A DNA stretch of 64,000 nucleotides from Hyphomicrobiales bacterium (lineage in GTDB: Bacteria; Pseudomonadota; Alphaproteobacteria; Rhizobiales; Beijerinckiaceae), in NCBI GenBank assembly GCA_026400535.1, contig JAPLOU010000043.1, forward strand, positions 62,001-126,000, given 5' to 3'. The translations under genes were made by a program, and so were the position numbers. Positions 24,482 to 33,910 of this stretch are shown one piece after another (within the stretch, counting starts at the first letter, position 1; each line of letters opens with the position of its first letter). The notes beneath the pieces are model-generated. The model did not search any database and had not been told where the DNA came from. It saw only the letters and a program-made list of their open reading frames with translations.

Positions 24482-25605
24482 CGCCCCCAGCCCTCAAGCA
24501 GGCGGTTCTGGCGAGGGCGCGGACCGAAGGTTTCGACATCGCCCGCGTGACGACGCCATCGGCCATTCCGGATGCCGCCGGCCGGCTCAGGCAATGGCTC
24601 GACGCCTCGCACCACGGCACGATGGCCTGGATGGCCGACCGGGCCGACTGGCGCGGCGATCCCGCCAGGCTCTGGCCGGAGGCGCGCTCGGTGATCATGC
24701 TCGGCCTGTCCTACGCGCCCCCGCACGACCCGCTGGCGGTCCTCGCGGAGCCTGAAAAGGCCGCGCTGTCAGTCTATGCGGCCCGTCGCGATTATCACGA
24801 TGTGATCAAGGGCAAGCTCAAGACCGTGGCCGGGGTGCTTGCCGCGGGCGATGCGGCCGTCAAGGTCTTCGTCGATACCGCGCCGGTGATGGAGAAGGCG
24901 TTGGCCCAGGCCGCGGGGCTCGGCTGGCAAGGCAAGCATACGGTGCTGGTGTCTCGCGCGCATGGCTCATGGCTGTTTCTGGGTGCGATCTTCACCAGCG
25001 CCGAACTGCCGGTGGACGAAGCCGGGACGGACCATTGCGGGCGTTGCACGCGCTGCCTCGACATCTGCCCGACCAAGGCCTTCCCGGCGCCCTATGTGCT
25101 CGATGCGCGGCGCTGCATCGCCTACCTGACCATCGAGCATGGAGGCCATATCGACCGCGACCTGCGCCCCGGCATCGGCAACAGGGTCTTCGGCTGCGAT
25201 GACTGCCTCGCGGTCTGTCCGTGGAACAAATTCGCAGATGCCGCTCGCGAATCGCGGCTGGTCCTGCGGGAGGATCTTCTCGGGTTGCCACTGTCCACCC
25301 TCGCGGCCCTCGATGACGCATCCTTCCGCAGGCTGTTCGCGGGGACGCCGGTCAAACGGACAGGGCGAGACCGTTTCGTGCGCAATGTGCTGATCGCCAT
25401 CGGCAACTCGGGCGCAAGTGATCTTGCAGACGTAGCGGAAGCGCGGCTTGGCGACGCCTCGTCGCTGGTGCGCGCCATGGCGGTCTGGGCGCTGGCGCAG
25501 CTTGCGCCAAGGCGCGCGCGTGACCTTGCCGCCGGAGTGGCGCATGCCGAAACCGATGCCGCTGTGCAGGCGGAGTGGCGCACCGTGCTGGACGGTGCGG
25601 CATGA
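24478..25605 (+). CDS. queG: Epoxyqueuosine reductase
   Basis: A 375-residue protein from TTG 24478. The N-terminal cobalamin-binding domain includes [10 protein letters not shown] and [10 protein letters not shown]. Two [4Fe-4S] clusters are supplied by [16 protein letters not shown] and [13 protein letters not shown], and a HEAT-like C-terminal end follows. QueG reduces epoxyqueuosine in tRNA to queuosine, the last step of the modification (tRNAs with GUN anticodons, including the tRNA-His in this window). It overlaps the GST stop (TTGA) and the next gene's start (ATGA). An upstream in-frame start would intrude into GST. Confidence 0.95.
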   Translation: MTPPALKQAVLARARTEGFDIARVTTPSAIPDAAGRLRQWLDASHHGTMAWMADRADWRGDPARLWPEARSVIMLGLSYAPPHDPLAVLAEPEKAALSVYAARRDYHDVIKGKLKTVAGVLAAGDAAVKVFVDTAPVMEKALAQAAGLGWQGKHTVLVSRAHGSWLFLGAIFTSAELPVDEAGTDHCGRCTRCLDICPTKAFPAPYVLDARRCIAYLTIEHGGHIDRDLRPGIGNRVFGCDDCLAVCPWNKFADAARESRLVLREDLLGLPLSTLAALDDASFRRLFAGTPVKRTGRDRFVRNVLIAIGNSGASDLADVAEARLGDASSLVRAMAVWALAQLAPRRARDLAAGVAHAETDAAVQAEWRTVLDGAA

Positions 25606-26483
25606 GACTCGTCGTGCTCGGCATGGGCTATTCGGCGACGCAATTTGTGGCGCAGGGGCGCGCACGCTTCACCAGTGTCAGCGTGACGGTGCGCAGTGTG
25701 CAGAAGGCCGCGCGCCTGCGGGCCGGCGGATTTGAAACCTTCGTCCTGTCCGGGCACGCGGTTGACCCTGCCCTGGAGACTGCGATCCGGAATGCGGATG
25801 CCCTCTTGGTCTGCATTCCAGCAGAAGATGGCGGCGACCCTGCCCTGCCGCTGCTCGGCGACGTGATCGGAACGGCGCCGGGACTTGGCTGGATCGGCTA
25901 TCTCTCCACCGTCGGCGTCTACGGCGATCATCAGGGCCGACTGGTCGACGAGACATCAGACTTGCGGGCGACATCGGAGCGCGGGCTTAGGCGAATCGCG
26001 GCCGAGCGGGGCTGGCTCGACCTCGGCGCGACCTCAGGCAAGGCCGTCAATGTCTTCCGGCTCGCCGGGATTTACGGGCCGGGGCGCAACCCGCTTGTCT
26101 CGGTCGCCGACGGATCGGCGCGGCGGGTCATCAAGGCAGGCCAGAAATTCAGTCGCATCCATGTCGAGGATATCGCAGGGGCCTGCCTGGCCTCGCTTGA
26201 CAGGCCCGAGCCGGGCGCCGTCTACAATGTGGCCGACAATGAACCCGCGCCGCCGCAGGACGTCATCGCCTTCGCGGCCGGGCTGCTCGGCCTGCCGGCT
26301 CCCCCCGAGGAGCCGTTCGACAGCGCGACGCTCTCACCCATGGCGCGCTCCTTCTACATGGATAGCCGCCAGATTTCGAACGTGAAGCTGCGGACCCGGC
26401 TCGGTTATCCGCTGCGCTACCCGACCTTTCGCGAAGGCCTCACCGCCCTGTTCACGGCGGGCGAAGGCCGACGAAGCGGTTAA
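25602..26483 (+). CDS. NAD(P)-binding epimerase/dehydratase family protein
   Basis: A 293-residue protein. It begins with a Rossmann motif ([13 protein letters not shown]), then [21 protein letters not shown] (SDR-like Ser and Tyr), [14 protein letters not shown] and [11 protein letters not shown]. The extended-SDR pattern fits NAD-dependent epimerases; the YeeZ-like subgroup is common in this position. The Tyr lies in GVYGDH rather than the classical YxxxK, so the catalytic Lys is not obvious. It is coupled to queG by an ATGA overlap and converges with upp. Confidence 0.82.
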   Translation: MRLVVLGMGYSATQFVAQGRARFTSVSVTVRSVQKAARLRAGGFETFVLSGHAVDPALETAIRNADALLVCIPAEDGGDPALPLLGDVIGTAPGLGWIGYLSTVGVYGDHQGRLVDETSDLRATSERGLRRIAAERGWLDLGATSGKAVNVFRLAGIYGPGRNPLVSVADGSARRVIKAGQKFSRIHVEDIAGACLASLDRPEPGAVYNVADNEPAPPQDVIAFAAGLLGLPAPPEEPFDSATLSPMARSFYMDSRQISNVKLRTRLGYPLRYPTFREGLTALFTAGEGRRSG

Positions 26484-26498
26484 CCTCGGCCGCAGCAC

Positions 26499-27143
26499 CT
26501 ATTTGGTGCCGAACATCCTGTCGCCGGCGTCGCCGAGCCCCGGCACAATGTAGCCGTGATCGTTGAGATGGCTGTCGATGGACGCGGTCCAGATGCGGAC
26601 CTCCGGATGCGAGTCCCGCATCTTGGCGATGCCCTCCGGGGCCGCCAGCAGGCAGACAAACCGCAAATCCCTGGCGCCGCGCTCCTTGAGCCGGTCGACG
26701 GCCGCGATGGCGGAATTGGCGGTGGCCAGCATCGGATCCATCACGATGACCATGCGGTCGGCGATGTCCGACGGAGCCTTGAAGTAGTACTCCACGGCTT
26801 GCAATGTCTCAGGGTCACGGTACAGGCCGATATGGGCCACGCGGGCTGCCGGCACCATCTCGAGCATGCCATCAAGAAAGCCAACGCCGGCGCGCAGGAT
26901 CGGCGCGAAGACTAGCTTCTTGCCGGCAATGATCGGAGCCTGCATCTTCTCGAGCGGCGTCTCGATCTCGGTCATCGTGATCGGCAGGTCGCGCGTCACC
27001 TCGTAGCACAGCAGCATGCCGATTTCATTGAGCAACTGCCGGAAGCTCTTGGTCGAACGCTCCTTGTCGCGCATCAGGGTGAGCTTGTGCTGCACCAGCG
27101 GATGATCGACGACCGTCACGCCGGGGTCTTTCTGACTTGCCAT
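26499..27143 (-). CDS. upp: Uracil phosphoribosyltransferase
   Basis: A 214-residue UPRT with [20 protein letters not shown] at the N-terminus. The middle has [20 protein letters not shown], and the PRPP loop is [36 protein letters not shown] closes the protein. It makes UMP from uracil and PRPP. It is the last gene of a minus-strand group with URC4- and URC1-like genes, 23 bases after the former, which fits UMP as intermediate of the URC degradation route. The ATG at 27143 gives the normal start ([15 protein letters not shown]). Confidence 0.96.
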   Translation of the reverse strand: MASQKDPGVTVVDHPLVQHKLTLMRDKERSTKSFRQLLNEIGMLLCYEVTRDLPITMTEIETPLEKMQAPIIAGKKLVFAPILRAGVGFLDGMLEMVPAARVAHIGLYRDPETLQAVEYYFKAPSDIADRMVIVMDPMLATANSAIAAVDRLKERGARDLRFVCLLAAPEGIAKMRDSHPEVRIWTASIDSHLNDHGYIVPGLGDAGDRMFGTK

Positions 27144-27166
27144 GCCCGCATTCCTTCCCAGAACTG

Positions 27167-28405
27167 TCAGAATACCGTTCCGTCGCTGATGATGGCCAGC
27201 GGTGGGCCGCCATCCACACGCTTTTCTTTCGCGATCCGCCGCCCGGCTGCCCAGGTACCGCCTTCGAGCACCTTGGCAAGCGGCAACTCGGCGGCGCTCA
27301 ACCCGAGCCTGGCGCGCATTTTCGCAGCAATGATGTCGAGCAGCGCCACGGTCAGCGCGCGCCACTCGACGACAAGTGCTGACGAAACATCATGCCTGCG
27401 CCCCCAGTCAGCCGGATCTTTCAAGGACAGCACCCCGAAATCGAGCAGCAGGCCACCGTTGCGGTATTCGGGAAGACCGGTGAGACCGTCAATGTCGCGC
27501 ACATCGTGACCGGCCCATTGCAGCGGCTCGATCAGCGAGTAGGTCAGCCATTGCGAGAGCTTGTGGAAGGGGACGGCGCTGCCATGCCCCGTGAGCGGGA
27601 TGCCCTGCGGATGACACCAGACATCGCCGCAGCCGGGAATGGCGCCTGCGCGCTCGGGCCAGATGCCGCTGAATTCCTTCAGAACCTCCATCAGCATCGC
27701 GGACGCCAGCAGCGGACTGCCTGACTCCAGCGTGTCGAGAAAAAGGTCGGCAATGATCGAGGGCCGCTGGTTGCCGGGCTGATCGGCGTGGCGGTCGGCC
27801 AGTTCCTCGCCAAGCCGGTGCAACAGCGCGGTCCGCCCTTCAACACCGACCAGCGGATTGTCTGTCCCGACCTGGAAGCCGCGGCGCAGGTCGCCCATCG
27901 AGAGCCGTTGGAGCCGTTCGGCATCGACCCTCAGCGGCTCGCCCGGATGAGCCGAAAAAAGTCCCTCCCGGAACATGGTGAAGGAGGCAAGCCCAAGCCC
28001 CTCGGACTTGCTGGCCTCAACGCGCGTGATCGGCTCGACAAAGCGCCAGCCCATCCCGGCGCCAGCATCCAGCAGCACGCTGACGATCACAAGGTCATAG
28101 GCGGCTTTGACGCGCGCCCGCTGCGATGCCCACGGTGTCGCCCGGTCGAGTTCCGTCCACAGGTCGCGGCCGCCGGCGCGGAAATGCCGCCAGCGCGCGT
28201 GAAACGGGATCTCGCCGGTCGGGTAGTTTCCGCGCGTGGTCTCGATCACATAGTCGACCACCGCATCGAGCCGGGTCTCGTCGAACGACAGATGGGCCAG
28301 TTCGCCGGCACGGGCGTGGCCGAGCAGCTTGCGGGCGGCGATGCGCACGGCGTCGGCGTGCATGAGCCGCTGGTTCAGGCCATCGTGTCTTAGAATGCCG
28401 GACAT
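27167..28405 (-). CDS. URC4/Urg3-type protein (DUF1688)
   Basis: A 412-residue protein matching DUF1688: [20 protein letters not shown], then [35 protein letters not shown] and [20 protein letters not shown], with [20 protein letters not shown] near residue 310. In the yeast Lachancea kluyveri URC4 is required for uracil catabolism by the URC route; its reaction is unproven. It lies 3 bases after the URC1-like gene and 23 before upp, in one operon. Assignment is strong at family level. Confidence 0.9.
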   Translation of the reverse strand: MSGILRHDGLNQRLMHADAVRIAARKLLGHARAGELAHLSFDETRLDAVVDYVIETTRGNYPTGEIPFHARWRHFRAGGRDLWTELDRATPWASQRARVKAAYDLVIVSVLLDAGAGMGWRFVEPITRVEASKSEGLGLASFTMFREGLFSAHPGEPLRVDAERLQRLSMGDLRRGFQVGTDNPLVGVEGRTALLHRLGEELADRHADQPGNQRPSIIADLFLDTLESGSPLLASAMLMEVLKEFSGIWPERAGAIPGCGDVWCHPQGIPLTGHGSAVPFHKLSQWLTYSLIEPLQWAGHDVRDIDGLTGLPEYRNGGLLLDFGVLSLKDPADWGRRHDVSSALVVEWRALTVALLDIIAAKMRARLGLSAAELPLAKVLEGGTWAAGRRIAKEKRVDGGPPLAIISDGTVF

Positions 28406-28408
28406 GGC

Positions 28409-29668
28409 TCAGAACGTGTCCAGCCCGCGGCCGACCGTGGCCTTCAACGCGTTGTCGCCGGGCGCGCCCTCGGGCGCATAGTAGCCGGCGGCCTTCTTTG
28501 CCTCCATCTCGACGGAAGCATCCCCGGGGATCAGTTCGGGCGGGATCGGCACGCGTTCGCCGATCTCGATGCCGGACTGGACCATCGCGTCGTATTTCAT
28601 GTTCGACATCGAGATCAGCCGGTCGATCCTGGTGACGCCGAGCCAGTGCAGGATGTCCGGCATCAACTGCTGAAAGCGGGCATCCTGCACGCCCGCCACA
28701 CATTCGGTGCGCTCGAAATAGGTGGCGGCGCTGTCGCCGCCCTCCTGCCGCTTGCGGGCGTTGTAGACGAGGAACTTGGTGACCTCGCCGAGCGCCCTGC
28801 CCTCCTTGCGATTGTAGACGATGAGGCCGACGCCGCCGCGCTGGGCTTCGATCGTGGCTTCCTCGATGCCGTGGGTGAGATAGGGCCGGCAGGTGCAGAT
28901 GTCGGAGCCGAACACGTCCGAGCCGTTGCATTCGTCATGCACGCGGCAAGCGAGCCGCTTCTTCGGATTGGCGAGATCGGCCACATCGCCGATCACATAA
29001 GCGGTCATCGAGCCGATCGGCGGCAGGAAGACCTTCATGTCGGGGCGGGTCACCAATTCGGTGAACATGCCGCCCGTCTGCTCGAACAGGGTGCGGCGCA
29101 ACTCGTTCTCGCTCGTGCCGAAACGCTCGGCGACGCCGGGCAGCCACCAGACCGAATCAACCGCGATCTTGGTGACCGCGATGTCGCCGGAGGCATGCAG
29201 GATGCGGCCGTCGGGCGCGAGCCTGCGGGCTGCGATGGCTGCGGTGATCTCGGGCAGGTTCAGCCGCGCCTTCGTCACGGCAATGGTCGGGCGGATGTCG
29301 ACGCCCTCGGCGATCTCGCGGCCGAAGTCGCGCGCCACCCGGTGGCCCCAGGGATCGAGCGAGACGATCTTGCCGGGCGTCGACCATTGTGGATAGGGCC
29401 CGATCTCGGCAGTCGGATAGGTGTTGGTGAGGTCCGGCCGGGCCGACGGGTTCATGGCGCGGGCGGAAACGGCCAGCGCGCGATAGAGCGAATAGGCGCC
29501 GCCATAGGCGCCGATCACATTGCGGTCGAGCGGCGTCGTGGTCGCTCCCACGACTGGACCGCGTTCCTCGCTGGTGGCGGCATCCCACTTCACCGGAAAG
29601 CGCGATGTCGCCGTGCCCGGTTCCGGGTGGGAGGTCAGGCGGATATGGGTCGACCGGTTTGCGGTCAT
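28409..29668 (-). CDS. URC1-type GTP cyclohydrolase II-like protein
   Basis: A 419-residue protein. The C-terminal half is RibA-like, with the zinc motif NGSDVFGSDICTCRPYLTHG (Cys residues) preceded by KKRLACRVHDEC, and VGLIVYNRKEGRALGEVTKF. The N-terminal half (IGAYGGAYSLYRALAVSARA) is specific to the URC1 group, not to riboflavin enzymes. URC1 is proposed to act on the pyrimidine ring of a uridine nucleotide, here the UMP made by UPRT. GGAG lies before the ATG at 29668. It is the first gene of the operon; ribB/ribA activity is the alternative reading. Confidence 0.9.
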   Translation of the reverse strand: MTANRSTHIRLTSHPEPGTATSRFPVKWDAATSEERGPVVGATTTPLDRNVIGAYGGAYSLYRALAVSARAMNPSARPDLTNTYPTAEIGPYPQWSTPGKIVSLDPWGHRVARDFGREIAEGVDIRPTIAVTKARLNLPEITAAIAARRLAPDGRILHASGDIAVTKIAVDSVWWLPGVAERFGTSENELRRTLFEQTGGMFTELVTRPDMKVFLPPIGSMTAYVIGDVADLANPKKRLACRVHDECNGSDVFGSDICTCRPYLTHGIEEATIEAQRGGVGLIVYNRKEGRALGEVTKFLVYNARKRQEGGDSAATYFERTECVAGVQDARFQQLMPDILHWLGVTRIDRLISMSNMKYDAMVQSGIEIGERVPIPPELIPGDASVEMEAKKAAGYYAPEGAPGDNALKATVGRGLDTF

Positions 29669-29812
29669 CACGGGGCTCCAAAACAAATGTGGCTCCGGAC
29701 GCAAGAGGCCGGAGCCGTTCGATCCGGCGCGGCGGTAACGGACAGATCGTAAGGTGGCGCGGCGGGAGCCTGACGTCAACGCCGGGGTGTCGCCGTCACG
29801 GGCAGCCCCCTC

Positions 29813-29841
29813 GGGATCGCGCAAAAAAATGCCGCGATCCC
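29813..29841. repeat. Perfect 9-bp inverted repeat with A7-containing loop, between the URC1-like and HIT genes
   Basis: GGGATCGCG (29813–29821) and CGCGATCCC (29833–29841) flank CAAAAAAATGC. It lies 69 bases before the HIT start and 145 bases upstream of the URC1-like start. It may be an operator or a dispersed hairpin repeat. The T-run on the minus strand lies in the loop, not after the stem, so it is not a normal terminator. Confidence 0.5.
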
Positions 29842-29909
29842 ACACGAGAAGGCCTGGAATGTGTTGCAGACGTCTCGACGGCGCAGATTGTCGGCCTTAA
29901 ACAGGCGTC

Positions 29910-30338
29910 ATGACAGACACGCCCTTTGCTCTTGATCCACGCCTTGAAGGTGACACTTATCTGGTAGCGGATTGGCCACTGTGCCAGGTCCGGCTGATCA
30001 AGGACGCACGCTATGTCTGGCTTGTCCTTGTTCCCAAGCGCACCGGTGCCACCGAGATCCTCGATCTGTCCCCGATTGACCGTGTACGCCTCAGCGCAGA
30101 GATCGACAGGGCCGCGCTTGGCCTCAAGGCGTCCGTGCCCTGCGACAAGCTCAACATCGCGGCGCTCGGCAACATGGTGGCGCAACTGCATGTGCATGTG
30201 ATCGCGCGACGCAAGACTGACGCCGCCTGGCCCAAGCCCGTCTGGGGCCTGGGCAATCCGGAAGCCTATGATCAGGCCGAACTGTCCGGGCTGATCGCGC
30301 GCCTTATCGCGGCCTTCGACGCAGGCAGCCGCCCATGA
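29910..30338 (+). CDS. HIT domain protein
   Basis: A 142-residue HIT protein with the histidine triad QLHVHVIARR (H-x-H-x form) and the preceding CDKLNIAALGNMVAQ, plus the WP-rich segment AAWPKPVWGLGNPEAYDQAE. HIT proteins are nucleotide hydrolases or transferases; this compact type is not assigned a substrate. Its end overlaps the nudC start by 4 bases (ATGA), so both are nucleotide-hydrolase genes of one unit. Confidence 0.9.
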   Translation: MTDTPFALDPRLEGDTYLVADWPLCQVRLIKDARYVWLVLVPKRTGATEILDLSPIDRVRLSAEIDRAALGLKASVPCDKLNIAALGNMVAQLHVHVIARRKTDAAWPKPVWGLGNPEAYDQAELSGLIARLIAAFDAGSRP

Positions 30339-31282
30339 ACCCGCCTCTGCCGATCACGGCGCGCGCCGAGCTTTCGGCCCGCACGGGCTTTGCCGCCAAC
30401 CTGTTCGACCGGGCCGCCGAGCTGCGCGATTCGCCGGAGGCGCAAGCAGCGCTGCGCGCCGGACCACTGGTGCGCTTTGCGGTGGTGGCGGGCGAAAAGC
30501 CAGTGCTGCGCCGGGTGGGCGATGGGTTCACCGTCTGGCACGACGCGCAGGCCCTGGCCGAACTCGGCGAGGCCGAACACGCGATTTTGCTCGGGCGCGA
30601 CGATGGCGCGGGACGTTTTGGCATCCGCATCGCGGCTGCGCTCGGCGATGCGCTGAAGTCCAGACCGGAGCTTCTGGTGCTCGACCTGCGCTCGCTGGCC
30701 ATTCAGGGGCTCGTGCCTCTGGCGGAGCTGGGGGCGGTCGGCGAGACCAAGGCGATGACCGACTGGCATGCACGCCACCGCTTCTGCGCGAATTGCGGCC
30801 AGCCCACCGCCACCAGCCCAGGCGGCTGGAAACGCGAATGCAGCGCCTGCGCCGCGCAACATTTTCCCCGCACCGACCCCGTGACCATCATGCTGGTGAC
30901 CCATGGCGACAGGTGCCTGCTGGCCCGCCAGGCGCGCTTTCCGCCCGGCATGCATTCGGCGATCGCAGGCTTTGTCGAGCCGGGTGAAACGATCGAGGAT
31001 GCCGTGCGCCGCGAGACACTGGAGGAAACAGGGCTTGCGGTCGGCAAGGTCATGTATCTTGCCTCCCAGCCTTGGCCGTTTCCCTCGTCCCTGATGATCG
31101 GCTGTCTTGCCGAGGCTCTCCATGACGACATCACGCTCGACGAGACGGAGCTTGAAGCCGCACGCTGGTTCAGCCGTGACGAGGCCCGTCTCATGCTGAA
31201 GGGGCAGCATCCGGATGGCCTGACAGCGCCGGTGCACATCGCGATCGCAAACACCTTGCTCACGCATTGGCTGGCGAGCTGA
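30335..31282 (+). CDS. nudC: NADH pyrophosphatase (decapping) NudC
   Basis: A 315-residue NudC. It contains a zinc ribbon (CANCGQPTATSPGGWKRECS plus CAAQ), the Nudix box GFVEPGETIEDAVRRETLEE and the NudC marker SQPWPFPSSLM shortly after it. It hydrolyses NAD(H) and removes NAD caps from RNA 5' ends. The conserved Nudix Glu residues (RETLEETG) are present. It is translationally coupled to the HIT gene and converges with pheA. Confidence 0.95.
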   Translation: MNPPLPITARAELSARTGFAANLFDRAAELRDSPEAQAALRAGPLVRFAVVAGEKPVLRRVGDGFTVWHDAQALAELGEAEHAILLGRDDGAGRFGIRIAAALGDALKSRPELLVLDLRSLAIQGLVPLAELGAVGETKAMTDWHARHRFCANCGQPTATSPGGWKRECSACAAQHFPRTDPVTIMLVTHGDRCLLARQARFPPGMHSAIAGFVEPGETIEDAVRRETLEETGLAVGKVMYLASQPWPFPSSLMIGCLAEALHDDITLDETELEAARWFSRDEARLMLKGQHPDGLTAPVHIAIANTLLTHWLAS

Positions 31283-31318
31283 CCTGTCGGGGCGCGATGT
31301 CCGCGCCGGGCCCGGTCG

Positions 31319-32164
31319 TCAGCCTTCCTTGAAGCTCTCGCGAAACGGATGGGCCGGGTAGACGCCAAGGATCTTCACTTCGCGCGAGAAGTACTCCAGC
31401 TCCTCGAGCGCGCGCTTGAGCGCCGGATCGTCCGGATGGCCGTCGACATCGACGTAGAACATCGTGGCATAGAAGTGCCCGTCCAGCATGTAGCTTTCGA
31501 GCTTGGTCATGTTGACGCCATTGGTCGCAAACCCGCCCATCGCCTTGTAGAGCGCGGCGGGAATGTTGCGCACGCGGAAGACGAAGGTGGTGATGGTCGG
31601 GCCGCTGCCGGCGCGGGCATATTCGGGATACTTCGACAGGATGACGAAGCGCGTGGTGTTGTGCTTTTCATCCTCGACCTCCTCCGCCAGGATGTCGAGC
31701 CCGTAGATCTCGGCGGCGAGCTTCGAGGCGAGCGCGCCACGGGTGAGGTCATTCGCCTGCGCAATGATCCGGGCCGAGCCCGCCGTGTCGCTGGCGACTA
31801 CGGGGCTGAGCCGGTGCTTGCGGATGAAACCCATGTTCTGGCCGAGCGCGACGACATGGCTTTCGGCGGTCTTCAGGCCGTCCAGCGTCGCGCCCTTCAC
31901 GGCCATGAGCTGGAAGTGGATCGGCAGGAAGAACTCGCCGATGATGTGCAGGCCGGATTTGGGCAGGAGCTGATAGATGTCGCCGACACGGCCCACGGTC
32001 GAGTTCTCGATCGGGATCATGCCATAGCGCGCAGTTCCGTCCTGAACGGCTGCCAGTGCGTCCTGAAAGGTCGGGCAGGCCAGCGGCGTGCAGTTCGGGA
32101 AAACCTCCAGCGCAGCCGCTTGGCTGTAGGCGCCGGGCTCGCCCTGGTAACAGACGACAGTCAT
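31319..32164 (-). CDS. pheA: Prephenate dehydratase
   Basis: A 281-residue monofunctional enzyme. Motifs: CYQGEPGAYSQAAALEVFPN, GMIPIENSTVGRVGDIYQLL, and the catalytic TRF in DEKHNTTRFVILSKYP. An ACT domain follows (VNMTKLESYMLDGHFYATMF), the usual phenylalanine-feedback site. It converts prephenate to phenylpyruvate. It lies downstream of kdsB on the same strand, as in many Hyphomicrobiales. A palindromic repeat sits between them. Confidence 0.96.
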   Translation of the reverse strand: MTVVCYQGEPGAYSQAAALEVFPNCTPLACPTFQDALAAVQDGTARYGMIPIENSTVGRVGDIYQLLPKSGLHIIGEFFLPIHFQLMAVKGATLDGLKTAESHVVALGQNMGFIRKHRLSPVVASDTAGSARIIAQANDLTRGALASKLAAEIYGLDILAEEVEDEKHNTTRFVILSKYPEYARAGSGPTITTFVFRVRNIPAALYKAMGGFATNGVNMTKLESYMLDGHFYATMFYVDVDGHPDDPALKRALEELEYFSREVKILGVYPAHPFRESFKEG

Positions 32165-32191
32165 GTCAAGCTCCTCGGCATTGCAGTGTCC

Positions 32192-32277
32192 TTCCCGGCC
32201 TTGTGCCGGGAACCTCGGCAGGTCTGGGGAGCCTTTTCGCCCAATGATCCGAGATGACCCGGACAAGCCCGGGCATC
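32192..32277. repeat. REP-like palindromic repeat between kdsB and pheA
   Basis: TTCCCGGC-CTTGT-GCCGGGAA (32192–32212) is a perfect hairpin. A second one, GATGACCCGG-ACAAG-CCCGGGCATC (32253–32277), is nearly perfect. Both contain the CCGG(G)-ACAAG-CCCGG core seen in dispersed intergenic palindromes of Hyphomicrobiales. Copy number cannot be judged from one window. Confidence 0.5.
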
Positions 32278-32311
32278 ACACCGAATTGCTGCTGTCTTCG
32301 ATCTGAACATG

Positions 32312-33046
32312 TCAGTGACCCGCGAGGGCAGCGCGGGCGCGCACGAGATCGTCGGGAGTATCAACGCCGCGAGGGACATGCGCGATGATCCGGGCGTCGA
32401 TGCGCATGCCATCTTCGAGCGCGCGCAACTGCTCAAGCTTCTCGCGCAGTTCCAGCGGCGATGGCGGCAGCGCTACGAAGCGCTCCAGCGCGCGGCGGCG
32501 ATAGGCGTAGACGCCGACATGGTGATACAGCGGCCCGTCGCCGTAGGGGGCCGTGGCGCGGGTGAAATAAAGCGCGCGCATGCGGCCCGGGCTGATCATG
32601 CTGCCCACCAGCTTGACGACGCTCGGCGCCGTCCTTTCGTCCTCGTCGCTGATTTCGGCGGCCAGCGTCGCGATCTGCACGGCCGGATCGGCCAGCGGCT
32701 CGATCGAGATCGCGATGGCGGCCGCGTCGATCGTCGGGAAGTCGCCCTGGAGATTGACCACGATGTCGTGCCTGCCCTCCGGGTCGAGTACGTCAGCCGC
32801 CTCCTTGATCCGGTCGGACCCCGACTGGTGGTCGGATCGGGTCATCACGGCGCGGCCGCCCGCAGCCTCGACAGCCGCAACGATCCCGGCCGAATCGGTG
32901 GCCACCGCCACAGGTCCGATGCCGGCCGCGATCGCCTTGCGCCAGACCCGCACGATCATCGGCTCGCCGTTGATGTCGGCCAGCGGCTTGTTCGGCAGGC
33001 GTGTGGCGGCCATGCGGGCGGGGATCAGGACAAGCGGGTCGGACAT
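32312..33046 (-). CDS. kdsB: 3-deoxy-manno-octulosonate cytidylyltransferase
   Basis: A 244-residue Kds[21 protein letters not shown] with [51 protein letters not shown] segment (NLQGDFPTI), and the late [19 protein letters not shown]. It activates Kdo as CMP-Kdo in the cytoplasm for WaaA, whose gene is also in this window. It is divergent from cycM. Confidence 0.96.
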   Translation of the reverse strand: MSDPLVLIPARMAATRLPNKPLADINGEPMIVRVWRKAIAAGIGPVAVATDSAGIVAAVEAAGGRAVMTRSDHQSGSDRIKEAADVLDPEGRHDIVVNLQGDFPTIDAAAIAISIEPLADPAVQIATLAAEISDEDERTAPSVVKLVGSMISPGRMRALYFTRATAPYGDGPLYHHVGVYAYRRRALERFVALPPSPLELREKLEQLRALEDGMRIDARIIAHVPRGVDTPDDLVRARAALAGH

Positions 33047-33223
33047 CGGGTCTAACTTTGGTCGGCGTCAAAAAGTCTCAAACGGTACCGTGCTTATAGG
33101 AGTTGCAAACCCAAGCGCAAAGCGGCTAATCAGCAGATAAATCAGGGCGGTGCTGGCCGTCCTTGGGCAAAGCGCGCGTTCTAGCGGCCATCATGGCCCG
33201 GAAAGCGGCAGACGAGGGACACA

Positions 33224-33748
33224 ATGGACTCGTTCGAACTGAACAAGGTCGCTGGAACCGTGCTGGGCGTGGCGCTGGTGGTGATGGGCCTCAACATGCT
33301 GGGGGGCATCGTCGTCAACCCGTCCAAGCCGAAGGTGCCAGGCTATGAGCTGCCCGGCGGCGAAGTCGCAACCGCTCCGGCGGCCGGCCCGGCTGCAGCC
33401 GCCGACACGCCCATCGACGAACGCATGAAGGTGGCTGATGCCGGCCGTGGCGAACGCGCCGTCGGCTCATGCAAGGCCTGCCACTCTTTCGAAAACGGCG
33501 GCGCCAACAAGGTTGGCCCGAACCTGTGGAAGGTGGTTGACGGCCCCAAGGCGCATATCGAGGGCTTCGGTTATTCGGCGGCTCTCAGGGAGCGCAAGGC
33601 CAAGGGTGAAAAGTGGGGTGCACCGGAACTCGACGGCTTCCTGAAGAACCCGAAATCGTATCTGGCTGGAACGACAATGGGCTTTGCGGGCATCGCGCGT
33701 CCCGATCAGCGCGCTGACATCATCGCCTATCTGGCATCGCTGAAGTGA
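33224..33748 (+). CDS. cycM: Membrane-anchored cytochrome c (CycM type)
   Basis: A 174-residue protein with an uncleaved N-terminal anchor (VAGTVLGVALVVMGLNMLGG), a Pro/Ala-rich linker, and a class I cytochrome c domain. The haem site is CKACH and the Met ligand lies in AGTTMGFAGIARP. CycM carries electrons from the bc1 complex to the aa3 oxidase in rhizobial relatives. It is divergent from kdsB and is followed by a strong terminator. Confidence 0.94.
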   Translation: MDSFELNKVAGTVLGVALVVMGLNMLGGIVVNPSKPKVPGYELPGGEVATAPAAGPAAAADTPIDERMKVADAGRGERAVGSCKACHSFENGGANKVGPNLWKVVDGPKAHIEGFGYSAALRERKAKGEKWGAPELDGFLKNPKSYLAGTTMGFAGIARPDQRADIIAYLASLK

Positions 33749-33786
33749 GCGGCAGGCTGCTTCCAGCGGCATCGTGATCCGAACAG

Positions 33787-33810
33787 GCCGGGCCGAACGC
33801 CCGGCTTTTT
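33787..33810 (+). terminator. Intrinsic terminator of cycM
   Basis: GCCGGGC (33787–33793), loop CGAAC, GCCCGGC (33799–33805), then TTTTT. Confidence 0.9.
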
Positions 33811-33910
33811 CGTTTGCGGTGTCAAGACGGCTGGCAACGCGCGCGGTTCGCGACATATTGTTCAGGCGAATCAGACGCGGCGGCAACCGGACCACGACAG
33901 GAGGCGGCGC

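Noticed and set aside
31290..31306. GGCGCG/CGCGCC hairpin between nudC and pheA stops
   Set aside because: A real stem, but without a T-run on either strand and too common a pattern in GC-rich DNA to call a terminator.
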